Assembly (NCBI GenBank): GCA_050735975.1
Contig: JBOHVS010000211.1
Span: 1 to 19,883, forward strand
DNA length: 19,883 nucleotides
Source: DATMBL01 sp050735975
GTDB lineage: Bacteria > Desulfobacterota > Binatia > UBA9968
Direction of reading: 5' to 3'
Part shown: in pieces, positions 7,773 to 14,189 of the stretch
How positions within the stretch are numbered: the stretch's first letter is position 1
Layout of the letters: each line of letters starts with the position of its first letter
Program-made: the position numbers and the translations under genes
Notes under the pieces: model-generated
The model's input: the letters and a program-made list of their open reading frames with translations, nothing else
What the model was told of the DNA's origin: nothing
Database searches by the model: none

Positions 7773-7806
7773 TTGACATGTACGGCAGATATCCGTACGT
7801 TATGAT
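7773..7806 (+). promoter_or_regulatory. Promoter and inverted-repeat operator of the tacAT-type pair
   Basis: TTGACA (7773-7778) is followed by the inverted repeat GTACGG/CCGTAC (7780-7785, 7793-7798; 7-bp centre). Candidate -10 boxes are TACGTT at 17-bp spacing and TATGAT (7801-7806) at a long 22-bp spacing. A ribbon-helix-helix antitoxin binding this palindrome would block the promoter, the normal autoregulation of such modules. GGAGG follows at 7812-7816. Confidence 0.55.
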
Positions 7807-7823
7807 TCATTGGAGGTTAAGTC

Positions 7824-8126
7824 ATGGCAAAGAGATACGCAGCTGTAGCCGCTAAAACCGAACGATTAGACGCTCGGATTACACCGGAACAGAAGAGTCT
7901 CATTCAAAGAGCTGCTGCCCTTACTGGGCAGTCCGTTACTGATTTCGTTATTGTCTCTGCTCAGGAGAATGCTACGCGGACTGTGCGCGAGCATGAAATT
8001 ATAGCCTTGAGTACTCGTGATCAGGAAGTCTTTATTAACGCGCTTCTCAATCCTCCGGCGCCTGGACCGAGACTTCGTAAGGCGGCACAGCGGTATAAAG
8101 AACGTGTCGCTTTAGATGAGTCCTGA
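7824..8126 (+). CDS. DUF1778 antitoxin (TacA-like)
   Basis: A 100-residue protein. TERLDARITPEQKSLIQRAAALTGQSVTDFVI (about 12-43) is the ribbon-helix-helix DNA-binding domain of DUF1778/TacA antitoxins. The C-terminal half (about 60-95) ends in a basic, Pro-containing tail, the part that wraps the partner acetyltransferase and neutralises it in known pairs. The start is fixed by GGAGG 7 nt upstream. Its stop lies inside the toxin gene (11-bp overlap, 8116-8126), so the two are translated together. With its partner it would bind the palindrome just upstream and repress its own promoter. This part of the sequence shows no decay. Confidence 0.88.
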   Translation: MAKRYAAVAAKTERLDARITPEQKSLIQRAAALTGQSVTDFVIVSAQENATRTVREHEIIALSTRDQEVFINALLNPPAPGPRLRKAAQRYKERVALDES

Positions 8127-8643
8127 AAACGATCCATCCTGGCTGGTTGAGCCGCTAAACGATAATCACAATCGTGCGGCTTTCTCCTGTGACAACGAGG
8201 CTCTTGATCATTACTTAAAAGAGCGGGCCAGCCAGGATGCACGCCGCTACGTCGCTGCGCCTTTTGTACTTGTCGACAAATCAGCTCCGAACATCATTCT
8301 AGGATATTACACGCTATCTGCATTTGGAGTTGACGCAGGTGAGCTGCCCGCCAAAATAAGCAAGAAGCTACCGCGCTATCCCATTATTCCGGCCACATTG
8401 ATTGGTGGATTGGCTGTTGACCATCGTCACCGTGGAAAAAGCATCGGTGAGGCTCTCCTCATGGACGCGCTACGCCGCGCCTTGGAGCAATCGTTTCACA
8501 TCGCCTCAGTGGCAGTGATAGTTGATGCTATCGACGAGCCTGCGGCGCGTTTTTACGAACGCTACGAGTTTGTTCCTTTCCCGGACAAGCCGAATCGTCT
8601 CTTTCTCCTCATGAAAACAATCGCGGCTCTTTTTGGGGATTAA
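8116..8643 (+). CDS. GNAT-family toxin (TacT-like aminoacyl-tRNA acetyltransferase)
   Basis: A 175-residue GNAT-fold protein. The acetyl-CoA site is visible as GGLAVDHRHRGKSIGEALL (98-115): strand beta4 and the R-G-K-S-I-G pyrophosphate loop. Tyr147 in ARFYERYEFVPF corresponds to the catalytic tyrosine of TacT-type toxins, and the C-terminal PNRLFLLMKTI strand is also typical. Known family members acetylate the amino group of aminoacyl-tRNA and stop translation until the antitoxin rebinds. The gene overlaps the antitoxin by 11 bp. Key residues are all present, so the toxin should be active. The target tRNA cannot be inferred. Confidence 0.87.
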   Translation: MSPENDPSWLVEPLNDNHNRAAFSCDNEALDHYLKERASQDARRYVAAPFVLVDKSAPNIILGYYTLSAFGVDAGELPAKISKKLPRYPIIPATLIGGLAVDHRHRGKSIGEALLMDALRRALEQSFHIASVAVIVDAIDEPAARFYERYEFVPFPDKPNRLFLLMKTIAALFGD

Positions 8644-8856
8644 AATAAGTCGCAGCGTCTTCCGGGTATGTTCCAGTGATACTCCCGCCAACCGGGCGGC
8701 CTGTAATCTGGATCAACAACATCACCGACAGTCCAGCACCTCACGTAACCGGCTAGAACGACGATCAGAAGGAAAAGGGACAGCAACAGAACAGGGGCGA
8801 TAACCCACGAAAAAAGGTAAGGCCGAACAGTCGTATGAATCGTTGAATGATCCCAT
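8640..8856 (-). pseudogene. Possible decayed small membrane protein
   Basis: Read on the minus strand, an open frame without an ordinary start codon ends at 8640. It encodes a strong membrane segment (VIAPVLLLSLFLLIVVLAGY) followed by a hydrophilic, Trp-, Pro- and Arg-rich tail ending GRRCDLF. Its composition looks protein-like rather than random. The nearest ATG (8856) is in another frame. Removing one base from the A6 run at 8810-8815 would join that ATG to the frame and give about 71 residues. It runs convergently to the toxin gene and overlaps its stop. No family is recognised; chance cannot be excluded. Confidence 0.25.
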
Positions 8857-8872
8857 CTTCGCGATTCAGCCG

Positions 8873-8901
8873 AAACAAAAGGGCGGGTCTATGACCCGCC
8901 C
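8873..8901 (-). terminator. Intrinsic terminator after tRNA-Ala
   Basis: A perfect 9-bp stem GGGCGGGTC/GACCCGCCC with a 3-base loop (8881-8901) is followed on the minus strand by TTTTGTTT. It lies 10 bp beyond the tRNA 3' end and would stop the dksA-like/galU/tRNA transcript. Confidence 0.85.
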
Positions 8902-8910
8902 TTCGTCGAA

Positions 8911-8986
<76 letters not shown>

Positions 8987-8990
8987 GTAA

Positions 8991-9857
8991 TCACTCGCCT
9001 ACAACGCTTTTTAAATAATCTTTCACCTTCGTTTTCAAGTCCGACCGTTTAAGCGCATAGGCGACCGTCGCTCGCACGAAGCCGAATTTGTCTCCGATAT
9101 CGTACCTTTCCCCGAGAAACAGACAGCCGAACACCTGTCTTTCGCGAACTAGCTGGGCCAGCCCATCCGTCAGCTGGATCTCGCCCCCTCGTCCGGGCGC
9201 TTGCTTTTCTAGATACGAAAAAATCTCGGGGCGCAGGATATAGCGCCCGATGATCGCCATTCTTGAAGGCGCTTCCTTTGCGGGAGGCTTTTCCACCGTC
9301 GCTTCGATTTGATAGAGGCGCTCTTTTAGCTCTTTTCCCTTGATGACGCCATACTGTTGCACTTCCTCAGGCGGAACCTCCATCAGGGCGATGACAGACT
9401 CGTTTCTCTCTTCATAGATATCTAACAACTGTTTGATGCAAGGCGTATCATTGTCGATCAGATCGTCCGCCAGCATCACGGCAAACGGCTCATCCCCGAC
9501 GAGATCACGCGCGCAAAGGACCGCATGGCCCAATCCCAAGGGTTTCTTTTGCCGCACCGAGACGACCTCGGTCATCTCGGCGATCCGCCGCAGCATTTTC
9601 ACCATCTCACTCTGACCGCGGTCGATCAAGACCTGCTCGAGCTCCGGCGCCTCGTCAAAATGGTCTTCAATCCCGTCTTTGCCTCTTCCGGTGACAAAAA
9701 TGATCTCCTGAATCCCGGCATCCACGGCTTCTTGGACCACGTATTGAATCGATGGGATATCCACGATCGGCAAGAGCTCCTTCGGAACCGTCTTTGTGGC
9801 CGGAAGAAATCGCGTCCCCAAACCCGCTACGGGTATGACAGCTTTTCTGATTTTCAT
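8991..9857 (-). CDS. galU: UTP-glucose-1-phosphate uridylyltransferase
   Basis: A 288-residue enzyme making UDP-glucose from UTP and glucose-1-phosphate, the sugar donor for envelope glycans and other UDP-sugars. Visible are the nucleotide-binding AGLGTRFLPATK at 11-22, the PKELLPIVD at 25-33, the MLADDLID strand with the metal-binding Asp, GGEIQLTDGLAQL near 220 and the C-terminal GERYDIGDKFGF. The open frame extends 42 codons further upstream, but that part lies inside the dksA-like gene and reads as low-complexity shadow. The start at 9857 gives the normal family length and lies 11 nt after the neighbour's stop. No strong Shine-Dalgarno is present, so translation may depend on coupling. 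Confidence 0.93.
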   Translation of the reverse strand: MKIRKAVIPVAGLGTRFLPATKTVPKELLPIVDIPSIQYVVQEAVDAGIQEIIFVTGRGKDGIEDHFDEAPELEQVLIDRGQSEMVKMLRRIAEMTEVVSVRQKKPLGLGHAVLCARDLVGDEPFAVMLADDLIDNDTPCIKQLLDIYEERNESVIALMEVPPEEVQQYGVIKGKELKERLYQIEATVEKPPAKEAPSRMAIIGRYILRPEIFSYLEKQAPGRGGEIQLTDGLAQLVRERQVFGCLFLGERYDIGDKFGFVRATVAYALKRSDLKTKVKDYLKSVVGE

Positions 9858-9868
9858 GAGAGGCAGCG

Positions 9869-10246
9869 TCAGACGACCCTCTTCGCCTTCCGCTCCGCGA
9901 TCTCTTGATTCGATTTGCACTCGATGCAAAGGGTCGTTACGGGCCGGGCCTTGAGCCGCTCGATGCCGATGTTCTCGCCGCACTCTTCACAGATACCATA
10001 CTCGCCGTCATTCAGGCGTTGCAGGGCTTCTTGAATTTTGAAAATCAACTTCCGCTCGCGGTCCCGAATGCGTAAAATAGAATTCCGGTTCGATTCCATC
10101 GAAGCCCGATCAGTAGGATCCGGAAAGTTTTCATCTTCGTCCATATCTTCGACGGTTCTCCCGGCTTCGGAACGCAACTCTCTCACGCGCTGGCTCAGGA
10201 GACTGCGAAAAAATTCAACTTCTTTCTTATCCATTGGACTGCCCAT
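9869..10246 (-). CDS. DksA/TraR family zinc-finger regulator
   Basis: A 125-residue protein of the DksA type: N-terminal helix, coiled-coil with DPTD at its tip (Asp43, Asp46, the pair needed to act in the RNA polymerase secondary channel), then the RDRERKLIFKIQEAL helix and a C4 zinc finger (Cys86, Cys89, Cys107, Cys110). With ppGpp, DksA proteins adjust rRNA and biosynthesis promoters. Two starts are possible, 10246 and Met5 at 10234; neither has a strong ribosome site. It is the first gene of a unit with galU and tRNA-Ala, behind a near-consensus promoter. The full set of Cys and Asp residues argues for a working DksA rather than a TraR-like minimal form. Confidence 0.9.
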   Translation of the reverse strand: MGSPMDKKEVEFFRSLLSQRVRELRSEAGRTVEDMDEDENFPDPTDRASMESNRNSILRIRDRERKLIFKIQEALQRLNDGEYGICEECGENIGIERLKARPVTTLCIECKSNQEIAERKAKRVV

Positions 10247-10275
10247 TTACCGCTGCACAACTTTAAATTTGTAGC

Positions 10276-10304
10276 ATTATAGGTTGATGATTTACAACTC
10301 GCAA
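10276..10304 (-). promoter_or_regulatory. Sigma-70-type promoter of the dksA-like/galU/tRNA-Ala unit
   Basis: On the minus strand TTGCGA (10299-10304) and a perfect TATAAT (10276-10281) are separated by exactly 17 bp. The -10 box lies 29 bp before the first ATG of the dksA-like gene. Confidence 0.75.
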
Positions 10305-10394
10305 CCGAGTCACCCTAACACCAAAGAATTCGCCGCGCCGGCCCGAATCGCCTCTCTTTTCCGCTCCCGTCGTAAACAGGTCGATCTCTAACTC

Positions 10395-10516
10395 GCAAAG
10401 CGTAAGGAGCAATGAGCAGAGAACAGAAATCAGAGGTCAGAGATCACGAACCAATCCGCAATTCGCAATTGATCCCTCACCGTCTCCGGCTCCTTGCTCA
10501 CTGCCCTTTGCTAACG
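10395..10516. repeat. Heptad repeat locus D, longest regular array
   Basis: Eight units lie in register from 10395 to 10450 (GCAAAGC, GTAAGGA, then TCAGAGG-type). Three GCAATTC-type units (10451-10471) follow in the same register. Reverse-complement units GTCTCCG, GCTCCTT, GCTCACT-type follow from 10482 to 10516. It fills the gap between the dksA-like promoter and the metallo-beta-lactamase-fold gene, and no gene is seen in it. Confidence 0.8.
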
Positions 10517-10539
10517 GGGCGGAGTTTTTTACCTGCCTG

Positions 10540-11355
10540 TCATTCGCCGAACATGACCGGCCGGGGATGCGTTAAAACGAAGATTTCCGTGGATTTCGGC
10601 AACATGGAGCGGCTCAGCGTCAACTGTGATTCGGAGGTTCTGCGGATTGGATAATGCTTTTGGGCAAAGGCACCGAACATCTCCCCTTGCCGAGCAACGT
10701 CATAGTGCATAGGAATGACAATCGGCGGCGCCACTTGCTCGATGACTTTGATTATATCTTCGAACCCCAGATTAGTCATCGCATCGATCGGGATCATCAT
10801 GACATCCACGCGCTGCATGGCTTTCTGCTGCGCCTCGCTGAGGAGATGGCCGATGTTGCCCAGGTGTGCCAAACAAAGACTGCCCATCTCATAAATGAAG
10901 ATAGAGTTGGCCACCTCACCCCAGCTCCGTCCCCGCTGGCTCGGAATGTTGACGATTGTAATGTCCTTGATGTTGGTCCGGATCGGGTTCCAAGTCTGCC
11001 GAAATGTGATGCCCCTTAGAATGACCGGGTTGCCTGTCACCGCGCCCACATTATTATGCGTAAAGTGGTCATTGCTGACGGTAATGGCGTCAGCCTGGAT
11101 CCCCGGTGTAACGTTGAAGTTGGGATCCGCCACCACTTTGGTCTGACTGCCGGAATGGATCAAGAAGCTGGAATGGCCGTACCATTGGATGAAATAGTTG
11201 CCCAATGCAGGGCTCTTGCCCGAGCGTGTTTGCACGAGATCGCGCCGCTGCCCCAACAAGCGCACCAGCGCTGGATTGCACACGGCTTGCGCGATGCCGC
11301 GTAGCGGCAGCCAAAATAATCCTGCTAAGAGCCCGATGAAACCGCGCCGTTCCAT
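10540..11355 (-). CDS. Metallo-beta-lactamase-fold protein with altered metal motif, Tat signal
   Basis: A 271-residue protein. ERRGFIGLL at 2-10 followed by a hydrophobic stretch to AQA at 22-24 reads as a twin-arginine signal peptide, so export of the folded protein is likely. The mature part resembles UlaG/UPF0173-type MBL-fold hydrolases: WYGHSSFLI (58-66), ADPNF (76-80), HLGNIGHLL (164-172) and PMHYD (215-219). The usual HxHxDH ligand motif appears here as NDHFTH (95-100), so the first His and the Asp are replaced, and the usual HLGD reads HLGN. Metal binding may be lost or altered. The start at 11355 was chosen because it begins the signal peptide; the longer frame lies inside the AMMECR1 gene, which it overlaps by 31 bp. 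Confidence 0.8.
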   Translation of the reverse strand: MERRGFIGLLAGLFWLPLRGIAQAVCNPALVRLLGQRRDLVQTRSGKSPALGNYFIQWYGHSSFLIHSGSQTKVVADPNFNVTPGIQADAITVSNDHFTHNNVGAVTGNPVILRGITFRQTWNPIRTNIKDITIVNIPSQRGRSWGEVANSIFIYEMGSLCLAHLGNIGHLLSEAQQKAMQRVDVMMIPIDAMTNLGFEDIIKVIEQVAPPIVIPMHYDVARQGEMFGAFAQKHYPIRRTSESQLTLSRSMLPKSTEIFVLTHPRPVMFGE

Positions 11356-11912
11356 GGTTGCTCCTCGATAACCAGGGCCGTAAAGCTGGAGACGTGAGTG
11401 CCTTCCTCCTGCCAGGCATCCTTGCACAAACCGGCTTTGACGCACGTTTGTTCGAGAAAGGTCCTCGTGTCCCACCGGTACTCGGCGGCGACTTGGGGAA
11501 GCAGAAGGCCGTGGCACAAGCCCTGCGCAACGTGAACTCCGTGCCTTCCGACTACCAGAGACAATGGCTGATCCGTTGGCTCTAACCGAGAAAGGATAGA
11601 GATATCGAGGTTGATTTTGTCCAGCTCGCTTTCGCGAACCGGCTTGACACGATTATCGCGGGAAGCCGCGGCTTCTGTCATGTCAATAACGGTTTCATAA
11701 AGAGGACCGCTCGCCGATATGATGCCGATGCAGCCTCGAAGCTCTCCTTTTTTATGCAGGCTGACGAAGACTCCTCGGTCGCGGATCTGCAGATAGGGAT
11801 CGTCGATTTCAGCTCTCAGCCGGAGCGCGTTTCGGACAAAACCTTCCAGCGCCTGCCGCGCAAGATGCAAAAGTTTCCTCTGCGAAGAGAAAGGAATGTA
11901 GAGCCCGTCCAT
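11325..11912 (-). CDS. AMMECR1 domain protein (AmmeMemoRadiSam protein A-like)
   Basis: A 195-residue cytoplasmic protein with the AMMECR1 fold. Seen in order: helical LLHLARQALEGFV (14-26), the hallmark ELRGCIG at 57-63, AAASRDNRVKPVRESEL (81-97), the strand INLDISILSRL (100-110) and TFLEQTCVKAGL (151-162). In many bacteria this domain is encoded with a Memo-like protein and a radical SAM enzyme (the AmmeMemoRadiSam set). Neither is present here; the gene is paired with an exported MBL-fold protein instead, the two overlapping by 31 bp. The biochemical role of the domain is not established. A GGAAAGGG sequence lies just ahead of the ATG. The C-terminal 12 residues look poorly conserved, as expected for sequence shared with the overlapping gene. 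Confidence 0.85.
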   Translation of the reverse strand: MDGLYIPFSSQRKLLHLARQALEGFVRNALRLRAEIDDPYLQIRDRGVFVSLHKKGELRGCIGIISASGPLYETVIDMTEAAASRDNRVKPVRESELDKINLDISILSRLEPTDQPLSLVVGRHGVHVAQGLCHGLLLPQVAAEYRWDTRTFLEQTCVKAGLCKDAWQEEGTHVSSFTALVIEEQPWNGAVSSGS

Positions 11913-12052
11913 GCCCTTTCCGCCGGATGCTGCGCAGAGTCTATCGCCGGTCGATTCTATTTACAAGGAACTTGACCGTAGGTTTAGGTCCACGCTGAGA
12001 TTCCCCTACTAAACCTTAGCCTTAACCTCGGCCTCTCCGTAACTCGCGGGAG

Positions 12053-12472
12053 CTAAGCGGAACAATGCTTGCAAGTACCGTAAAATGAAAGCTGGTGGGA
12101 CGTGACCGTGAATCCCTCATGGGGAAGCTTCAACGGCGTAATGTCCTGCCGCGGAACTTCGAGAACATCGTACACGCGGCGGCATTGCTCGCAGATAAAG
12201 TGCTGGTGCTGCTTGACAAGCGGATCGAAGTGTTGCGAACGGCCAAGGGTTAACACCTGCAGCTTGCCCGCCGCGACCAGCTTCTGGAGATTTCGATAGA
12301 CGGTGCCGAGGCTAACGTTGGGAAGATCTTCGCGTATTTTTGCGTAGACCTGATCCGCAGTGGGATGGGAGGCGTCATTCTTTATCGTCTCCCAAATGAC
12401 CTCCAGCTGCTTCGTATTTCTTCGAGATCTGTCCACCTTAAAGTTAGAAATTCTATGCCGCCAGGTCTTCAA
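12053..12472 (-). CDS. perR: Fur-family peroxide regulator, PerR-like
   Basis: A Fur-superfamily repressor. The winged-helix part has SHPTADQVYAKI (35-46) and SLGTVYRNLQKL (54-65). The dimerisation part has HQHFICEQC (89-97) and a second CxxC (134-137) for structural zinc. Regulatory-site residues Asp83, His89, His91 and Asp102 have exactly the spacing of Bacillus PerR D85, H91, H93 and D104, and Asp at the last position is typical of PerR rather than Fur. Peroxide would oxidise the metal-site His and release DNA. The 5' end overlaps the DUF3501 gene: the listed TTG at 12472 has no ribosome site, and GTG at 12436 (codon 13) is equally possible. A PerR-type palindrome lies in the promoter of this gene cluster. 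Confidence 0.88.
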   Translation of the reverse strand: MKTWRHRISNFKVDRSRRNTKQLEVIWETIKNDASHPTADQVYAKIREDLPNVSLGTVYRNLQKLVAAGKLQVLTLGRSQHFDPLVKQHQHFICEQCRRVYDVLEVPRQDITPLKLPHEGFTVTSHQLSFYGTCKHCSA

Positions 12473-13028
12473 TCAAAGACTTGCGTGTTTCGGAGTCTAC
12501 GGGCACAGCGACTTTGTAGTTCGGGTGATCGATCGTCAGCTCCGCTGTTTCGCCGCCCACGAAGCCGGAGATCTCCTGTTGACGCATCGGGAATTTGACG
12601 TATTGAACGGCGCTGATTTTGTCGTCCTTGCTGCGGCCCTCTTCAAAACGAGCGTGAATCGTGTGATCGCCTACTTTCAGAAACACGGCCTCGTCGATCC
12701 CCAAAAACTTGAGCAACTCCTCCCGCAGATGGGTTTGGTCTTCTATCTCTAAAAAAAGCGTCGCGCTTAACTCCCCGCGCTCAGGAATTAACTGATTGTA
12801 GACTTCAATCTCTTCACGAATCCTGTCGAGATCGGTAATGCGCTCGGCCCTAAGCATCTCTTGGATTTGGAAGATCACCGTGTCCCGGTTTTCAAAGACC
12901 AGCGAAACTCTGTCGCCGATGCAAACGCGGCGCTTTCGCTTTAGCTCAATGATCCGGCGACGGAAGTCCTCGCGCACTTTCTCGTACCCCGATAACCCCA
13001 TAATATCACCGAGATTGACTTTGTTCAC
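12453..13028 (-). CDS. DUF3501 family protein
   Basis: A 191-residue soluble protein matching, from memory, the DUF3501 family: YEKVREDFRRRIIELKRKRR near 15-34, VSLVFENRDTVIFQIQEMLRAERI around 41-64, YNQLIPERGELSATLFLEI around 77-95. It is rich in charge, has one Cys and no catalytic motif that I can name. In other genomes DUF3501 genes are found beside rubrerythrin and heterodisulfide-reductase-like iron-sulfur proteins, which points to redox or peroxide defence; its actual function is unknown. Here it sits between rubrerythrin (79 bp upstream, with a hairpin in the gap) and perR (overlapping). No iron-sulfur partner gene is present. Confidence 0.8.
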   Translation of the reverse strand: MNKVNLGDIMGLSGYEKVREDFRRRIIELKRKRRVCIGDRVSLVFENRDTVIFQIQEMLRAERITDLDRIREEIEVYNQLIPERGELSATLFLEIEDQTHLREELLKFLGIDEAVFLKVGDHTIHARFEEGRSKDDKISAVQYVKFPMRQQEISGFVGGETAELTIDHPNYKVAVPVDSETRKSLIEDLAA

Positions 13029-13040
13029 ATCACCCTCTGG

Positions 13041-13078
13041 ATGAGTAGGGGGGCGCGGTATGCCGTGCCCCTACTCAT
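13041..13078. repeat. 11-bp perfect inverted repeat between rubrerythrin and DUF3501 genes
   Basis: ATGAGTAGGGG (13041-13051) and CCCCTACTCAT (13068-13078) form a perfect 11-bp stem around a 16-bp GC-rich centre. It lacks a T-tract on the minus strand, so it is more like a REP-type palindrome or mRNA-stabilising hairpin than a terminator. Confidence 0.8.
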
Positions 13079-13107
13079 GATTGCGTCCCAACTTTACGGC
13101 ATCCGGC

Positions 13108-13557
13108 TTAGCTTGCCGCTTCAGCCGGATCCCTGCCTGCGATCCTATCCAAGCCTTTGGCGAATCGGCCCGCATGCGATTTTTCAGCTTTGGCTAAGGT
13201 CTCGAACCACTCAGCCAATTCCTGGAGCCCCTCCTCCCGCGCGGTCTTGGCAAAACCCGGATACATTTCCGTATACTCGTAGGTCTCGCCTTCGACGGCC
13301 GATTTGAGGTTTTTTTCGGTGCTGCCGATCGGCACGTCCGTGCAAGGGTCACCGACCTCCTTAAGAAAATCGAGGTGGCCGAACGCATGTCCGGTTTCGG
13401 CCTCGGACGTGTCTCTAAACAGGCCGCCCATATCGGGATAACCTTCGATATCTGCAGCGCGCGCGAAATAGAGGTATCGGCGATTGGCCTGTGACTCGCC
13501 GGCAAATGCGTGCTTTAGGTTCTCGTGACTCTTCGTACCCTTTAAATTCTTCGCCAT
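13108..13557 (-). CDS. Rubrerythrin-type diiron protein, no rubredoxin domain
   Basis: A 149-residue ferritin-like four-helix protein. The iron ligands are visible: Glu21 in GESQANRRY, Glu54 and His57 in SEAETGH, Glu91/Glu94/Glu97 in GETYEYTEMYP, and Glu125 and His128 in AEKSHAGRF. The rubrerythrin core reduces hydrogen peroxide to water. The usual C-terminal rubredoxin domain (two CxxC) is absent, so electrons must come from a separate partner; the only Cys is Cys72. GGGGGAG lies 8 nt before the ATG and fixes the start. It is the first gene of the cluster with DUF3501 and perR, behind a promoter with a PerR-box-like operator. Confidence 0.92.
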   Translation of the reverse strand: MAKNLKGTKSHENLKHAFAGESQANRRYLYFARAADIEGYPDMGGLFRDTSEAETGHAFGHLDFLKEVGDPCTDVPIGSTEKNLKSAVEGETYEYTEMYPGFAKTAREEGLQELAEWFETLAKAEKSHAGRFAKGLDRIAGRDPAEAAS

Positions 13558-13574
13558 AGCTAGCTCCCCCTTTA

Positions 13575-13600
13575 TTAATAATGATTATTGTTATTATTAA
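13575..13600 (-). promoter_or_regulatory. PerR/Fur-type operator
   Basis: An AT-rich inverted repeat TTAATAAT/ATTATTAA (13575-13582, 13593-13600) encloses a second perfect palindrome AATAAT-G-ATTATT (13577-13589). The latter resembles the 7-1-7 PerR box (TTATAATNATTATAA). It lies 18-43 bp upstream of the rubrerythrin ATG and covers the -10 region. A perR-like gene is in the same cluster. Confidence 0.7.
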
Positions 13601-13619
13601 ATCGCAGACACTTTGTCAA
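13591..13619 (-). promoter_or_regulatory. Promoter of the rubrerythrin/DUF3501/perR cluster
   Basis: On the minus strand a perfect TTGACA (13614-13619) is followed after 17 bp by TAATAA (13591-13596). The -10 box is embedded in the inverted repeat, so a bound PerR would block RNA polymerase. Confidence 0.65.
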
Positions 13620-13686
13620 GTGTAACCATTCTTTGGTTCTTTGGTGGTGGTTCAGCTACAATCGGAGTTTACTTTTAGCAGCAAGA

Positions 13687-13754
13687 AAGATTCCTCGCCC
13701 GCGCTCGGAATGACACCTAAAGGATTTGTCATCCCGAACGAAGTGAGGGATCTT
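13687..13754. repeat. REP/MITE-like inverted repeat
   Basis: The arm at 13687-13715 (starting AAGATTCCTCG, ending GGAATGACA) and the arm at 13727-13754 are near reverse complements, about 22 of 28 positions by my own alignment, with an 11-bp centre. It lies in the divergent gap between rubrerythrin and the tRNA-binding gene. The sequence type (TGTCATYCCGA...GRGATCTT) is familiar as an interspersed bacterial palindrome. Confidence 0.7.
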
Positions 13755-13847
13755 GGCCAAATTGAATCACTGACCATTCTTTTTTATATGCAACCATTCT
13801 GGTATATTTTCTAATTTTACTCAGACCTTTAGCAGCCGAGGGTCGCA

Positions 13848-14168
13848 ATGATTTCCATCGAGGAATTTCGCAAGGTAGAATTGCGGGTCGCCACGATAAA
13901 GACTGCCGAGCCCCATCCGAATGCCGACAAGCTCATCGTACTCCAGATCGATCTCGGCGGCGAGCAACGACAGATCTGCGCCGGTATCCGAAATCACTAC
14001 GCGCCGGAGGAGCTCGTGGGTAAACAAATCGTAGTCGTTGCCAATTTAGAAACCGCCAAGCTTCGAGGGATGGAGAGCCAAGGGATGCTCCTCGCGGCTT
14101 CAGACGAGGAGCGAGTTATAATTCTAACGCCGGAAAAGCCGGTTCAGGCCGGCTCCAAGGTTTCTTGA
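13848..14168 (+). CDS. Stand-alone tRNA-binding OB-fold protein (MetG C-terminal-like)
   Basis: A 106-residue OB-fold protein of the EMAP-II/Arc1p/MetG-C tRNA-binding family: FRKVELRVATIKTAEPHPNA (7-26), ADKLIVLQIDLGG (26-38), ICAGIRNHY (43-51), VVVANLETAKLRGMESQGM (61-79). In many bacteria this domain is fused to the C-terminus of methionyl-tRNA synthetase, where it holds tRNA and dimerises the enzyme; here it is separate. No metG catalytic domain is in the window, so the lineage may have a split enzyme or the protein may be a CsaA-like tRNA/chaperone factor. GAGGG lies 7 nt before the ATG, and a possible extended -10 (TGGTATATT, 13800-13808) lies further upstream. It is followed 21 bp later by alr. 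Confidence 0.88.
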   Translation: MISIEEFRKVELRVATIKTAEPHPNADKLIVLQIDLGGEQRQICAGIRNHYAPEELVGKQIVVVANLETAKLRGMESQGMLLAASDEERVIILTPEKPVQAGSKVS

Positions 14169-14189
14169 TGTCCTTTCTGAACTGAGATC

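Noticed and set aside
9858..9983. Longer galU start at 9983
   Set aside because: The extra 42 codons lie inside the dksA-like gene in another frame and do not resemble GalU.
11356..11517. Longer start for the MBL-fold gene
   Set aside because: It would run through the AMMECR1 gene and bury the Tat signal peptide.
11981..12040. GGTTTAG/CTAAACC inverted repeat followed by CCTTAG-type hexads
   Set aside because: The period is 6 rather than 7 and the stem is short; too weak to join to the heptad family.
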